Shown here: positions 12,704-26,000 of the stretch, piece after piece | Numbering within the stretch: position 1 is the stretch's first letter | Layout: the number at the start of each line of letters is the position of its first letter | Source of the DNA: Bryum argenteum | Taxonomy: Eukaryota > Streptophyta > Bryopsida > Bryales > Bryaceae | Assembly (NCBI GenBank): GCA_037043015.1 | Contig: CM073322.1 | Location: forward strand, 1,251,601 to 1,315,600 | Direction: 5' to 3' | Length of the DNA: 64,000 bases | The notes under the pieces: generated by a model | Databases searched by the model: none | The model's input: only the letters and a program-made list of their open reading frames with translations | What the model was told of the DNA's origin: nothing | Made by a program: the position numbers and the translations under genes

Positions 12704-12920
12704 CACTAAATTTGATAATTAGTGTTAGATTATTATAAGATTTGAAAATGCTATAAGTTTTTACATTTGTTTAAAAAAATTTATCAAGAGCATTGATTCT
12801 GATACTATATAAGGACCCCCATCTTGGCCAATATAGTGGGTAAAATTATAGAACAACAGTAAAAACTTATTACATGTTTATGTAAATTAATGTATCTAAC
12901 ACTAATTATCAAATTTAGTG
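12704..12920. mobile_element. CACTA-ended MITE, copy 1 (217 bp)
   Basis: The element starts CACTAAATTTGATAATTAG and ends with its exact complement, giving terminal inverted repeats of about 27 bp. TA flanks both sides (12702-12703 and 12921-12922). It is nearly identical to 58473-58686. It has no ORF and is non-autonomous. Confidence 0.8.
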
Positions 12921-12922
12921 TA

Positions 12923-14057
12923 GTGAGTATGATGAAATTAACTCTACACTTTGCTTTTTAGATTACATATTGCCCAATAATATATAAAGGTAGTGGAGTA
13001 AAGATATATTAATATAATGATCAAAGATTTTAACAATATAATATCATCACATCGTACTAATGTGAATGGACAAATGGTTGTTCATAAACATAATACACAT
13101 GCTCTTGTTTTCAATATTGGTGGGTTCAAAACAAGGTTACCAAAGTACAAGAATATTCCTATATTTTCAAAACTCAGCTACATACTTCTCCTATTTTTTT
13201 TTTTGTACTTATAAATACCCATCATCAGAATATTCTAAACACTTGAACAAATACGATATATTCTTTGTACTCATGCAAGAGAAAATGTCAAAAAAACAAT
13301 ATTCCCAATTCACGTATCCAAGTCAAAGAACATCCCAATACCCTTCGAATAAAGAGCCAATATTAAAATCCAATAAAATCCAAATGGTTGTTGGTATCAA
13401 TTCAATGACCACACAGACGCATCTAATGGAAATTATGGGATCCAACACTATTGACCAGGAGGATCACTTTTATTTTTTATCTTTTTAAGATATATACTAA
13501 TTAATGTATAAATTAAATAAAAGGATCATTTTCCACTTTGACTGGGCCGTCAGCAGCCAGGACTGGCACCTATTGCCGTGACTGCAAATAATCCAGAATG
13601 GAATTAATACATGGGACAAGTTATTCCAAGTTGGTACTTACATTCATTAATTAGTTCTTCTACTTCTATACATGTCAAAATAGATCTTTTATATGGAACA
13701 TTTTATTGTAAGTATGTATTATCTTTCTCACTAGAGGAGTAACTCATACTCCCTTGGTTGTGATTAGTGATCATATTCCATATGATTGAAGGTACTAAAA
13801 CTTGGTACAAAACTAGAAAAGCATGAAAAAAAAGAAAGAAATATTTAAAAATAAAGGAAAAAACAAAAAAAATATTTTAAAAAATATTAATGAGAGTCTC
13901 CAACTTCAAATGCACTTTTATTTGCGTTTATCCCTTGATAATTAAAAAGCGTTTGACTTTGGTTGTTTGGATTCAAAATAAGAATGTTGTTCATGGAACT
14001 TTGATTGATTATATCATTAAATCCAATACCCATACAAATCTTGAAATGTATATTCAG
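12923..14057. other. AT-rich intergenic DNA
   Basis: No gene seen. A 140-codon open frame at 13066-13488 is AT-rich, with no domain or splice context, and is not called. Confidence 0.3.
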
Positions 14058-14790
14058 TAAGGTGTCCAATTATGGCTCAACACGGGAAATCTATAGGGAT
14101 GTTACCATTATAAGCAATTTTCATACATGGGGGAAAATGAGTAGAAAGCTAGAGCAAGAAGAATCATTGTTTTTGGACTCTTTTACAATGAGTTATGAAT
14201 GTTTAGAAGTTGGAAATATGGGTAGTTCTTAAAGTGACATCCTATAATGTTTGTTGAGTGTACATGGTACTATTGCATAGGGAAGTTATTGGGTGAAGCT
14301 TACGAGAGCTCCATTATGGGACTTGCTCCATTTTGAGACCACTCTACTATTGTTTCCGTATTTTTATCGTTCTAATTCCCACAAGAAAGATTACACATTG
14401 ATTTTGGAGGTTGTCTCAACCTTTTTGGGATTAGAGACAAACAAAATGAGGGAGGATCAAAGCAAGAGGCTAGGGAGGGTGTGGTAATTTGGGGTCAACA
14501 TATCCATCACCTTGGAAATGTGGGTAGTTCCTAAAGTGACATCCTGTAATGTTTGTTGCGAGTACATGGTACTATTGCATGAAGAAGCTATTGTGTATCT
14601 TTGGGTGAAGATTACGAGTGCTCCATGTCAAGACCACCCTACTATTGTTTCCGTAATTTCTATCGTTCTAATTCCCATAAGGAAAATTACACATTGATTT
14701 TGGAGGTCCCTCTCGACTTTAGGGCTAGAAACGAACAAAAAGAGGGAGGGTCAAAGCAAGAGGGGTCAAAGCAGAATGTAGGAATCTGGG
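14058..14790 (+). repeat. Dispersed repeat R1, two tandem copies
   Basis: Two copies (about 14058-14480 and 14495-14790) repeat GTACATGGTACTATTGCAT, TATTGTTTCCGTA and GATTTTGGAGGT in the same order. The first also carries the left end, beginning TAAGGTGTCCAATTATGG. No coding capacity was seen. Confidence 0.6.
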
Positions 14791-15967
14791 GTGAGCATAT
14801 CCCATATCATCTAGTGCGATATGTCAATCACTGGCAAACACCATACCCTCATTTATCACTTACCTGCTACGAACCCCAACAGCACCAACAGCTCGATTAT
14901 CTAATCAAACCAGCACCAGAGTCTGGCAACCGCGGTTAGGACTGCCGCGCATGTTACCTAAAAACTCAGCAACTTCTGACATGGCATGGCATCCATGCCC
15001 TGCCCTGCCTCCCGGACCATGTCTGTCCCGTAATTACATGATTTCACCTCCATGGAATGACCGCGCCATTAACCGTCATGTACCGTGTCCCCGACGGAGA
15101 AGGGGCATTCATTCAAGGTGCTGCGTCTGAGCTTCTGAGAATGTAAGTTAGTTGAGAGATAGGATGTGTCGTGCTTTTATGGCATGTAAGCTGAAATCAT
15201 GGAGTGGTTTCGGAGTTAATTGCCTCAATTCTATGTTCTACCCGGAAAAATAGGCGGGGTGTTGTTTTGGGTGCACTAAGGGAATCTCGGGAAACCGGGT
15301 TCGGCATGTAGACTTCATCGCTTGAATGTTGGAGCCGTATTTTGTCGTGTGTGTAGAGCGTGTGGAGTAGATCGATCGGCACACCAAGCTTCATGAGAGC
15401 AACTTCAAGTAGCTTGAACGAAAAGCACCGCACACTTGTGAACGGCAGAAGTGCGTGAACGGCAGAAGTGCGTGAACGGAGTAATTTTTGCTCCTCCGCA
15501 GCCATTGGGCATTAGCGCGCTTCGAATAATTCACTGTCGGAAACATTCCCCGTTAGAAGTGGCGTGCGCCTTAGCTTGTGTGTTTTGTCCCCCGGCGTAA
15601 CATCTTTGTTGGCATCCTTGTTTGCAGAGCCGATTGGCAGTGCCCTCATCATTAGAACAAAACTATACATTCTTGGGTTATACAAGAATTTCACAAGTGG
15701 TTCGTATCGGGGTATACACTCAAGCACCTATACTTTGAACACTTAAAACATTCACTATACTTAGAATGATGAATATGAAACCAAGCACTATACTCCATGT
15801 ACATGTAGGGATACATGCAAGAATGACGAGCTTCATAAACAATAAGAATCTAGAGTAGAGTTGCACCCCTTAGAACGCATCTCCTTGGAACGCATATGCA
15901 TAAAAAGTCTCCAAACGCATACTCCCTTGGAATGCATAAAAAAATTCCACTCCGGACTCTATGCGCG
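14791..15967. other. Less AT-rich intergenic island
   Basis: Open minus-strand frames at 15197-15505 and 15512-15727 are adjacent and could be pieces of one decayed coding sequence. I recognise no domain in either. A short unit, GAACGGCAGAAGTGCGT, is repeated near 15440-15480. Confidence 0.3.
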
Positions 15968-15971
15968 TTAA

Positions 15972-16475
15972 CCCCTAAAGGTCCAAGAAAGCGGAAAACG
16001 CTTTATGGAATTTCCGCAGGAGAAAATTCAGCCAACTTTGACCATTATAATCTCAAAATTGGAGAAAAATTAATGATTCAAATTTAACATTTGAGAAAAG
16101 GGTCAAGATAACTTCAAGATCCTACGGTTGGATCTTCTAATCAATGCTTAGATTGAGTTTCTTTGCACCTGAAGTAAAAGAAGGTTCTTTTTGATAATTT
16201 AACCCCTAAAGGTTCTTGATGCAAAATTGTAAAAATGGACATTCCCTTACTTCAGGCCTAAAAACTCTCAATCTAAGAATTATTTGGAAGATCCAACCGT
16301 AGGATCTTAAAGTTAAATTAACCTTCCACTCACTTGCCAAAATTGAACCGTTGATTCTTCTTCATTTGTGAGATTATAATGGTCAAAGTTGGCTGAAATT
16401 TGGACTCCGAAAAGCAGTTTTCGCTTTCCTGGACCTTTAGGGGTTAAACAATTTTGTATCAAGGACCTTTAGGGG
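15972..16475 (+). mobile_element. TTAA-flanked MITE X (family T1), split by a nested copy
   Basis: It begins CCCCTAAAGGTCCAAGAAAG after TTAA (15968-15971). It ends GGACCTTTAGGGG before TTAA (16476-16479). Without the nested copy at 16203-16443 it is 259 bp and aligns end to end with the 260-bp element at 57767-58026. There is no ORF of note. Confidence 0.8.
16203..16443 (-). mobile_element. TTAA-flanked MITE Y (family T1), nested in X
   Basis: A 241-bp family member in reverse orientation, inserted in X exactly at a TTAA. TTAA is present on both sides (16199-16202 and 16444-16447). The ends are CCCCTAAAGGTTCTTGATG and CTGGACCTTTAGGGG. Confidence 0.85.
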
Positions 16476-16544
16476 TTAAGAGGGGTACAACTTCTACTGA
16501 TGATCATGGGATGTACAAGGAATAATTACACTAACAACATCAAC

Positions 16545-16545
<1 letters not shown>

Positions 16546-16626
<81 letters not shown>
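16546..16626 (+). repeat. (AAT)n microsatellite
   Basis: About 27 uninterrupted trinucleotide units. The Asn-run ORF over it is an artefact. Confidence 0.95.
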
Positions 16627-16629
<3 letters not shown>

Positions 16630-16631
<2 letters not shown>

Positions 16632-19080
16632 TCAGTTACTGGTTTGCAAATCTTGCCTGCCCACCGATTAGGGTTGGTGGCAGTGTAATTTGTCTCTTTT
16701 GGGGGTGAGGAGTCCTTACACTACACAAGAGTTGTTAATTAGTGTTTGGGAACAGAATCAACCAAATGTTATCATTTTAGTGTTAGCACACAGGGAGAGT
16801 GTTCAGAAAACGGAGTAGTAGTGATAATGTAGCGCTAAGCTTCTTCATCCAAGGTACTTAATAGCCTTAGAAATCAAGAGTGCCATGTAGTTATTTAAAA
16901 TTTCGAATACTTTTGGAAAAACAAGAAAAACTAGAGTTTCTATTTCCCAAGTGATATATATCATCAAATAAGAAACACGTACACAACCATGATCACAAAA
17001 CTCGCACATTTTCCTAGACATTCTTCCATGCACTAAAAATCTTCTTCCAATGCCAAGATTAACCTCCAAATATTAAATTAATCCCTCTTTTTTTTTACCA
17101 ATCCCACACACTACACATGCATATAAACACAAGAACTCCGAGGCAACACATTTCATGAGATCATGCAAGCATGCAGAAGATTATTATTTAAAGTTTATTT
17201 ACAGCAACAAGAATTTTGACTTTGAGCCCAAAAAAAATGAATAGAATGTTTTTCTTACCTTGGCTATAAATAACACAAAGCCCCCATTTGCTAAACTCAA
17301 GAATTTGAAAAGTCACTTTGCTTCTAAATTCTTCCAAAAAGTGGAAGTTTTTAATGGGGCAGCCAAACTGGATTCTTGCCTAATTAAACCTCAATGGCTA
17401 GGCTCCCCCCCCCCCCCACTTGTGGTATTTTGGTTTATTTTTAGAAGTCAATAAAAAGCCTCCTTGCATAGATATCATCGTTTGGACTTTGGATGTTGAA
17501 GATCTGAAGCCGCCATTAGGAAGTCGCTATATTTGGGGACTTTAATTAGGAAGTCTTGTTCATTAGTAGCCATAGAGCACGATGTTTCGTTATTTGAAAT
17601 AATCATTTGCTAGCTCAATTATAAGAAAAGTGGGTTGACCTCATAGTTCAAGAGTTCTACATTTGGTGGTCTTTGTTTTTGTAAAGAATCTAGCTATTAA
17701 TTGGCCAACCAATGATGTAATTGTGTGAGTCGGCATTGGGTTATTAGCATTACGAACGAACGCCGACCCTTAGAATGGAACCGGAGTGTTTATCTATCTA
17801 ATTGTGTGATCACATTGTTACAATCTCCTTGAGGATAAAGAAGAAGAAAAACTCCAATCTTATTTGAAGCTGACGTGAATAGAGTGTTTGGTCGACCTGT
17901 CTTTGAATGTATGCCATGAGGTCATGAAACCAATAATGAGACGATTACCTCCTTTCGGAATGGACACTATTCTGGTTCTTACCTAGACACTTTTAGTTTA
18001 GAGATTCGCGACGTGGTACCCTCCCAAAGAGTTGTTTGAGATACCCATAGAATGATGTTCAAGAATAATTGGGTGGACTATGATGGTGATTCTTTTAAGA
18101 TACACAATCTTTAAACAATCATCTTGCTTATGGAAAACGTAATATGAGAATCTGCTTATTTATTACTGCCAATGCAATGTTGTGTAAGATGTTGTATCTA
18201 AAGAATTTTGTTTGGGGTCTCAACATGTACATAGGAAGCAAAAAGATTTGATGATTGCAAGGAAGTGTCAAAAGAAAGGTAATCATACAATAAGCTAGTG
18301 TCGCACTTATCACGGTGACTTTGTTGAAGTCTTTTTGACAAGCATCTTGCCTGTAGAGGAAGCCACATGAAAAAAAGATTCCATTATTATCAACTCCAAC
18401 GTTGTAAACATGTAGTTGAACTTGATGCAACTTCACATGAAAGTTGATGTAATACTATGGAAAGTGTCACAATTTTTTTGACTAGAATGTTGCTAGAGTG
18501 AGAGAAGTCATATAAACATTATGGATAAAATTGACTTACCCCTCTCTTTTGTAACTATGAAAAAAACAAAGAAGCAATACACAAATGAAAAGAAAAATCA
18601 ACCACACAAGTAACAAGCGACAATCTAATGTGCCTGAAATAGAGAAGTCATATGAACATTCTGCATGAAACTAACCTACTCCTTTTGTTTAGAACAAATA
18701 AAAATAAAAATGATCATGCAATATACACAAGAAGGACAAACGATTAGGATCATTGTATGAAAAGGAAAGTCAACAAAACAAGTGGTAAATGACGATGTAA
18801 TACTCCAACCATTGTCGCAACTCTTTTTGACGAGCACCTTTGCTTCCAAGAGAAGTTAATGTGAACAACAATGAGCATTTGGAAAGGAACCGACCTCTTC
18901 CTTTCTTTGTAACGATGGTGATAATTGAAAGGTGAGGGGGGGGGGGCGATGGATGAATGAATGAATGGATGAATGGATGAGACGATTACGAAAAGGGCAG
19001 TTGGTGAGCGCGTTGCAGTAATAAAAATGATTTTTTCAAAGGGGTAGTAGCACTGGCCTGGCTATGGAGTTTTTTGTTGT
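16630..19080. other. Intergenic DNA upstream of the ARF gene
   Basis: No gene seen. It has a C tract at about 17407-17417 and a G tract at about 18938-18946. ATGAATGAATGGATG-type short repeats lie at 18950-18980. The segment 18340-18870 looks like a weak tandem of diverged 130-160 bp units (recurring AGAGAAGTCATATGAACAT and TTTTTGACAAGCA). Confidence 0.35.
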
Positions 19081-20043
19081 TTAGCTCCCAGATGCTCTCG
19101 CCACTCTCAAGAGCTGGAGGCTAAGTTCATTGGATCAGCATTCTCTGGCACGGCATGGAAGCATCCGCACTTCAGAGCCGCATGACAACAACTATGGATG
19201 CTTCTGCTGGCTATGGAATCATGGCCTCGTCATTCTCTTCTGCTGCTTTCCAGTAACGGAATTCCCGAAAAGGCCTCACTCTCATGTCTTCTTGCCCGTG
19301 TCCGCTCTCGGTCAATCCTGCTCCCTCCTCCTCCCTTTCCTTTTGCCTCACTCCACCGTGGACTGGCTGCGACGGAGTCGTTCCACAATTCTCCTCGCAG
19401 ATCGTGATAATCGTCGCACAGAATCACTTGGATTTTCTTTTCCTGAGCTTCAAGGAAAATTTCTTATGCTAAGAACGAGGACTTCGTAGTTTGGATTTTA
19501 AAACACTCTTTCCAACGTTGACGTTGAAGTATCTCTTTGTAGGAGACACAAACGTCGTCGAAGTTAGAGCTTCTTTGGATCATGATTGTGAGTTTTACAG
19601 CGGTCGTCTCTTGAAAGATACAAGAAGATTGGCAGGGATGAGCTTCAGAGCATACTGTCTGCTGTTTAAGAGTAACTGGACGATAGGAAGGACTGCGGAT
19701 TTGGTATGGCGTGGTGCAGCTTTCAAGAACTACTGCTAGCAGCAAGAGTAGAGGTTACGTGTGCGATCGGAAAGAGAGCTTCAGCTGCTGCGTACTGTTA
19801 CCTTGAAGAAAGTGCTTGGCGTGTGAAGGAGTGTGCAGTTTAGTTCGGTGACGGGAGTAATGCGGCATTGCTGTTTATGAATGGAGATGTTGCTCTCAAT
19901 GGATCACAGGTAGCTAGTCATGGTCAACTTCTCCGTCGGACGACACCGAAATCTTGCGTTTCGGATCCTTAGAAACGCGTGCGCTCTGCGTTCTTCCTTC
20001 TGTGTAATGCTGATTCTGCAAGGGGATATTGCGGCGTCTTACA
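19081..20043 (+). promoter_or_regulatory. Probable ARF promoter/5' leader with upstream ORFs
   Basis: Base composition becomes less AT-biased from about 19.1 kb, before the ARF start codon. Several upstream ATGs open frames of useful length, notably 19130-19489 and 19491-19739. If the transcript starts upstream of them they are uORFs. Long uORF-bearing leaders are known for some ARF mRNAs. The transcription start cannot be located from sequence alone. Confidence 0.35.
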
Positions 20044-23000
20044 ATGTACTCTAGTCCTCCAGCAAGGGTTACTGCGTCGGGCTACGCTCCAGCTACCATG
20101 GACACAGGTAAAGTCACGTCTCTTCCCGTTTTCTTTGATGTGAATACTCGTCAGTTTGGCTGATGCTAGTTTCAGCATCGCATCGCTTCCTCACTTCCGT
20201 GTCATTGTATTTATTTTCACTTGATTGTACAAGACATGATAGAAGATATCAGTGACTTTGCGGCACACGACATTTTTGTTGTTAGACTGCTTCCAATCTT
20301 ATTTCGACAGCATTTCTTGCTCAGTGGCTTGACTGAAGCTCTTGTTCCATAAATTCGTAGATCGATGAGTTCATGCCATCGGTTCGAGCAGTCGACTATA
20401 AGCTTACAAGAGTCGCTGTAGTACGGAAGATCCGAAATTTTAGAGCTTTGAGAATCGTATGCTGGACACACGACTCGCTTCTCAGTTTCATAGACTTTCA
20501 CCTGTCCTTCGCGTGTTAAATATTCCGTAGTACCTCAAACTGACTTTTGTAGTGAATAATAGCTCCACCATAATGGCTCTGATCTTCCTCAAAGATCGAT
20601 GAATCAAGTGAACTCCATTGTCAAGTATGATTCAAAGTTCATTTTTTCTGAGACCGTAAGTAATTGGATGCCATGTCTTGTCCCGAGATCCTCCTCCATT
20701 TTCATCTTGTTAGGAAAGATGAAGGTACACTACAGGCTATCGTGACTGTGAATTGAGCTTATCCAAGTCTGACAGAATTCTCGCTGCTAAATCTTGATTA
20801 TTATCTATCGATGATGCATGTCGCTTTCTTGTTTATCTTTAGTATATGGCGAACTCTTTTACATAAACTCATCCATGGCTACGTGCTTGCAGGGGAAAGG
20901 CGGAGTCTCAATTCTGAGCTGTGGCATGCATGTGCTGGACCCCTAGTCTCCCTACCTTCAGTTGGCAGCCGTGTGGTGTATTTTCCGCAAGGTCATATTG
21001 AGCAGGTATGTGATCCATGTAAATAGAATGCTCTATTGTTCTTCTGTGGAAGATTAGGGTGTGATCGGATATGTAAGTAGGTAAGATTTCTTTACAGTAA
21101 TGAGATACAGTAAGAATGACTTGTACGATACCTGAGTTTTAATATATCTCCCTCCAATTCCTAGAGGATAAGATTAGGTAATTACAAACTCATATCAGGA
21201 CAACTTTAATTCTATTCCCAGTGATTATTCTTGGTTATTCATTGAACTTAAATTACTCATAATCTTGCCTAGGATTAGTAGTAATAACTTAGAAGAAGGA
21301 GATTTTCAATGATGTGGAAGGAGGTACGAGACAAAGACTATGGTTTGTAAACTTTTCCTTCTTGTACAATGAAAGCAATACAAACATGTCACATTACTAC
21401 CAAATTCATTAGATACAGTTGTGTTGTACTTTTGCCACCTTTATCTTAGCTTAACTAGAGACTCACCTTTCCCAGTCTTACCTTTCCCAGCCTGCACTTT
21501 GTAATTTATATGTAAATAACGTGATGATCGTGGGATGTTTGAAGGTTGCTGCGTCGACACAGAAGGAGGCTGACGCGCACATTCCCAATTATCCCAGCAT
21601 TCCGCCGAGACTTGTTTGTTTACTTGACAATGTCACACTTCATGTACGTCCAATGTGGGAATTCCTACGTCTCGGGAATTTCAGTTAGATGAACTTTCTT
21701 TTGAAAATCATTTTCGTGCGAAATTTATCTCACCATACCTCGTATCATATCATTCCTCGTGAGTTATAGTTGCATCAGTCGTGACCCTGTTTCGATAATG
21801 AAACGAGGTCGTATTTTACTCTCGATGTGATTTAGCACCTTAGCACCACATACTTGCTGTTTCGTATCACCGAACTTTGGATAATAGAAGGTTGATCGAC
21901 AAGTAAGCACTTACTGATCAGAGCATGTGGTGTTGCAGGCTGATCCTGATACAGATGAAGTTTACGCTCAGATGACTCTGCTTCCTATTCAAAATTCTGT
22001 AAGTTGCTTATCGAGGTCGTTCATTTCGACATGTTTGAAAAGAGATCACTTATTCATAATGTGCTGATTAGGAATAGGATTACAATAGGATCAGTAGTTT
22101 AAACTGGGACATCCATGCACAAGGTTCACATCATCTGCCTTTTGTGTATATTCAATAGGAGAAAGAAACCGCATCACCAGATTTGGGAGTAACTAACAGG
22201 CAGCCAACAGAATATTTCTGCAAAACCTTAACTGCGAGTGACACCAGTACTCATGGCGGCTTCTCCATACCGCGGCGTGCTGCTGAGAAAGTCTTTCCAT
22301 CCTTGGTACGTTACTGCCCTGCAACTTTAATTCCGCATGACCTTTATTAAGCCTATTCTGTTTTAGCACATATCTAATATTGATCTCTTCTGTTTTTTAT
22401 AACTGAGCACTGAACAGAAGCAATTTTAAGTAATCAAGTCTGAAACTTGCAGGATTTTACTCAAACGCCACCAGCCCAAGAGCTTGTAGCTCGAGATCTT
22501 CATGATCAGGATTGGCACTTCCGCCACATTTACAGAGGTAAGTATTGCAATTCCTTTGTCTATGTGGATGTGTCAAGATTTACTTACTGGCATGTCCTCT
22601 CTTTGAGCACATACGCTTTCAGAATTCTTGAAAGTATCATCGTACGTGTTGGTTCTACGGTTTACCTGAATACATTTCATCTGAGCTTGAAGTAACTTCA
22701 TGTCTTTACTGCGAATAGAATGATTGTACTTTCTGCCGCAGAGTCGGTGTCGGTCTTTACTCTGATAATTAGCTACCACATCTGACTTACCATTATACAG
22801 GCCAACCGCGCAGGCATCTTCTGACAACTGGGTGGAGTGTGTTCGTGAGCGCCAAGAGACTGCAAGCAGGTGACTCGGTATTGTTTATTAGGTACCTAAT
22901 CTACACTGAATGCGATTCTTGGATATGGGATATATCATGCGGACCTTAAGTTTTTAAATTTATTCTCGTACACATTTTCGAAGGAGCATGATTTACGTAG

Positions 23001-26000
23001 GCAAGGTTTACTTTCACAATAGTCGTCCGTGAGCGATATCTCGTCACTTGAGGTTATATCATAACATGTCTGACAATAGTTCTACCTTCTATTATGCGTT
23101 TTAGGGATGATAAAGGCCAACTCTTGCTCGGCATAAGGAGGGCTAATAGGCAACAAACGGTCATGCCGTCTTCAGTACTATCAAGTGATAGCATGCACTT
23201 TGGAGTCCTTGCAGCCGCCAGCCATGCTGCAGCTACCAGTAGTCGCTTCAAAATCTTTTATAACCCAAGGTGCAGACGTGAATCATATTGTTTGTTGGAT
23301 TGTGTTCGTATGATGTTTATCGATATTGAATCGTTGCAATTTCGCTTTGGCAGCGTTTGTTTCTTTAAGTTACAGACCTCGAAGAAGGTGGAGATGTTTT
23401 GAGAGGTTTTATGTTGTGAAGATGCTCAGTTGATTCATGGTTGATGCTATTTTCTGCAGGCAAAGCCCCTCTGAATTTGTTATTCCTCTAGCAAAATACC
23501 ACAAGGCTGTGTACAATACACAAGTTACTGTAGGTATGCGCTTCAGGATGGTGTTCGAAACCGAGGAATCGAGTGTGAGAAGGTACCTGAAATTCATTTC
23601 TATTGTGAAAGGACTTGCATGATCAACCTTTCGTGAAATGAGCTAGCTCTCATATCCTGAGTAGTTCCTAACTTAAGTTTTGTTTGGTTTTGACTTACCA
23701 GATACATGGGCACAATCACCGGTGTAGGAGATATTGATCCTGCTAGATGGCCCAAATCTCATTGGCGCTCTCTCAAGGTATCCCGCTGTAGGCCCATCTC
23801 ATTGTGTCATTGTTTAGTACTTATATCTTTTGAAAATTGGAGTCGTGCTTGGGCATTAAAATCTGTTCTGATGTGCATCACTGTACAGGTTGGATGGGAT
23901 GAATCTACAGCTGGTGAGAGACAGAGCAGAGTGTCTCTTTGGGAGATTGAACCCTTGACTACACCATTTATGCTCTGTCCCCCTCCCCTTGCATTAAGAT
24001 CGAAGCGTCCTCGTGGCATGCCTGGTAAGGGCGACCGTTCATAACACGCACTCGTCTGTCTTTCTAATCGAACAATTCATTGTAACTCGATAGTCTCACC
24101 TACGTTGCAATTCCTAATACTGGCTACAGTATAAGCCAAGCTGAAGCTACTCATGATATTCTGAAAACCTGCGATTGTAAGGTCTTGCTGAAGACTGTCT
24201 TGACTAACTGTAGCAAGAGTTTGTTTGTCATTTTTTCAGGAGAAGAAGACGACATGGATTCATTCATGAAAAAGTCTCAGATGTGGGCCAACGGAAATGA
24301 CGCAATGGGGTCACTAAAATTCGGTGGCTTAGCGATGGATAACTCATGGATGCGGCTACCGCAACAGAGGTTCGGACCGATGGTACCTTCACCTCAGAGT
24401 GGACAGTACCGTGCACTTGCGGCAGCGGCCCTACAAGAATTTCGAGATCCTTCAAAACAACTGCTGCCATCATCGCATATGCCATTCCGCCAGCAACAGC
24501 AATCTCAGCAACTCATGCAGCAACACATCAATGACATTCCAGGTCCTCTGTTGCAGCTATCTACCAGCCAAACACAAACCACAGATATGGGAATGTCCTC
24601 TGCAAGTTACAGAGAATCCGACATGCACATGGCTTCTCCCACTGCGATGTCTAACCCCTTTGATATGATGGGAAGGGCTCCGACCACCACCGCACTAACC
24701 TCTTGTGAAGGAACTCAAGTCGCTAGTTTGATGCAAGTTACTAGTCAAAATGGATTGCAGCCATCTGGACCCATGCAAGGGTTGATTCAGGTACTCAGTT
24801 CTTTTCTTTTACTATCTTGATTCAAGCTAGTACAGATTAAGTCGGACACTATTGTCATCCTTTGTCATTATATAGGGTGATACTTCGTCAACAGATTCAG
24901 CTTTACCTGCTCTCTATGAAGCTTCACAGTAGGACAGATACTTCCTATATTCATGAGCATGTGATAATGATCATCTTCTATCCAGACCATGCTTATCATA
25001 TTCGACTGGTGTTTACAATGAATAATAACAACTGGGCAACAACTGGGCAGTGGACATTGAGCAATTCTTTCCAGTATGATATCGCCCTGATAGTCAGCAT
25101 TTTCTTTAGACAGGCTAACAATCGTTGTGAGATGCGTGGCAGGTTTCAACCCCTTGGTTTTCAAATCAATCCGATCCTCAAGCACTTATACCATCTCAAG
25201 TGACCCGTATTGAGGCTTCAAGCGCTGGAGGAATCGGGTCTTTCAATCTGCCTCAAAGCTGCAATGAACCAGCTATACAGCAAGGTCTGCCCCTTATGAA
25301 TTCCGCAATAGCAATCAGGACTCTGTATCAACCAACCGTTTGATTGATCAAGTACCGTTGTTCCTCACACAATGGGTGATTGTTTCAGGCAATAATATGA
25401 TGTCAGCTGCTTACGGCCCACCGAGTACGCCAGATTCTATGAGCAATGGTTTGATGTCTGGCGAGGCATTAGATGAGAACGGGCTATACCAGCGTCCCAC
25501 AGGGTGGCCAGCTATCCCAACGGCAACTCCTCTTCGTACCTTTACCAAGGTCGGCATCTTGACCTCAGTGTCCAAAAAGTCCAGAGTCCATCAAAATTTA
25601 AATTCTTTGCAAGGTGTGCCGTCGAATCAACTCACTTCGGTTTAAAAAGCAAAAGAAAGAAGTTTAGTGGATTTGATACTTGGTTAATGCTTGTGTCCAG
25701 GTGCACAAGCTTGGATCAGTTGGAAGGTCTTTCGACGTACGGAAGTTTTCAAACTACACAGAACTCAGAAAGGAGCTGGCCCAGATGTTTATAATGGACG
25801 ACTTGATGGAAGACACACCCACATCAGGCTGGAAAATTGTGTTTGTTGACAATGAAAATGACACACTGCTTTTAGGGGATGATCCATGGGAGTAAGTGCC
25901 GAACACAACGATGCAGTAGTCCTCGGTTCTGCGTTACCTATTTACTTGAATCTTGAGCTTCATCCACTCAACTCATGTTGAGATTCATCAACATCTTCTA

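Noticed and set aside
16500..16688. Poly-Asn ORF
   Set aside because: Generated by the (AAT)n microsatellite.
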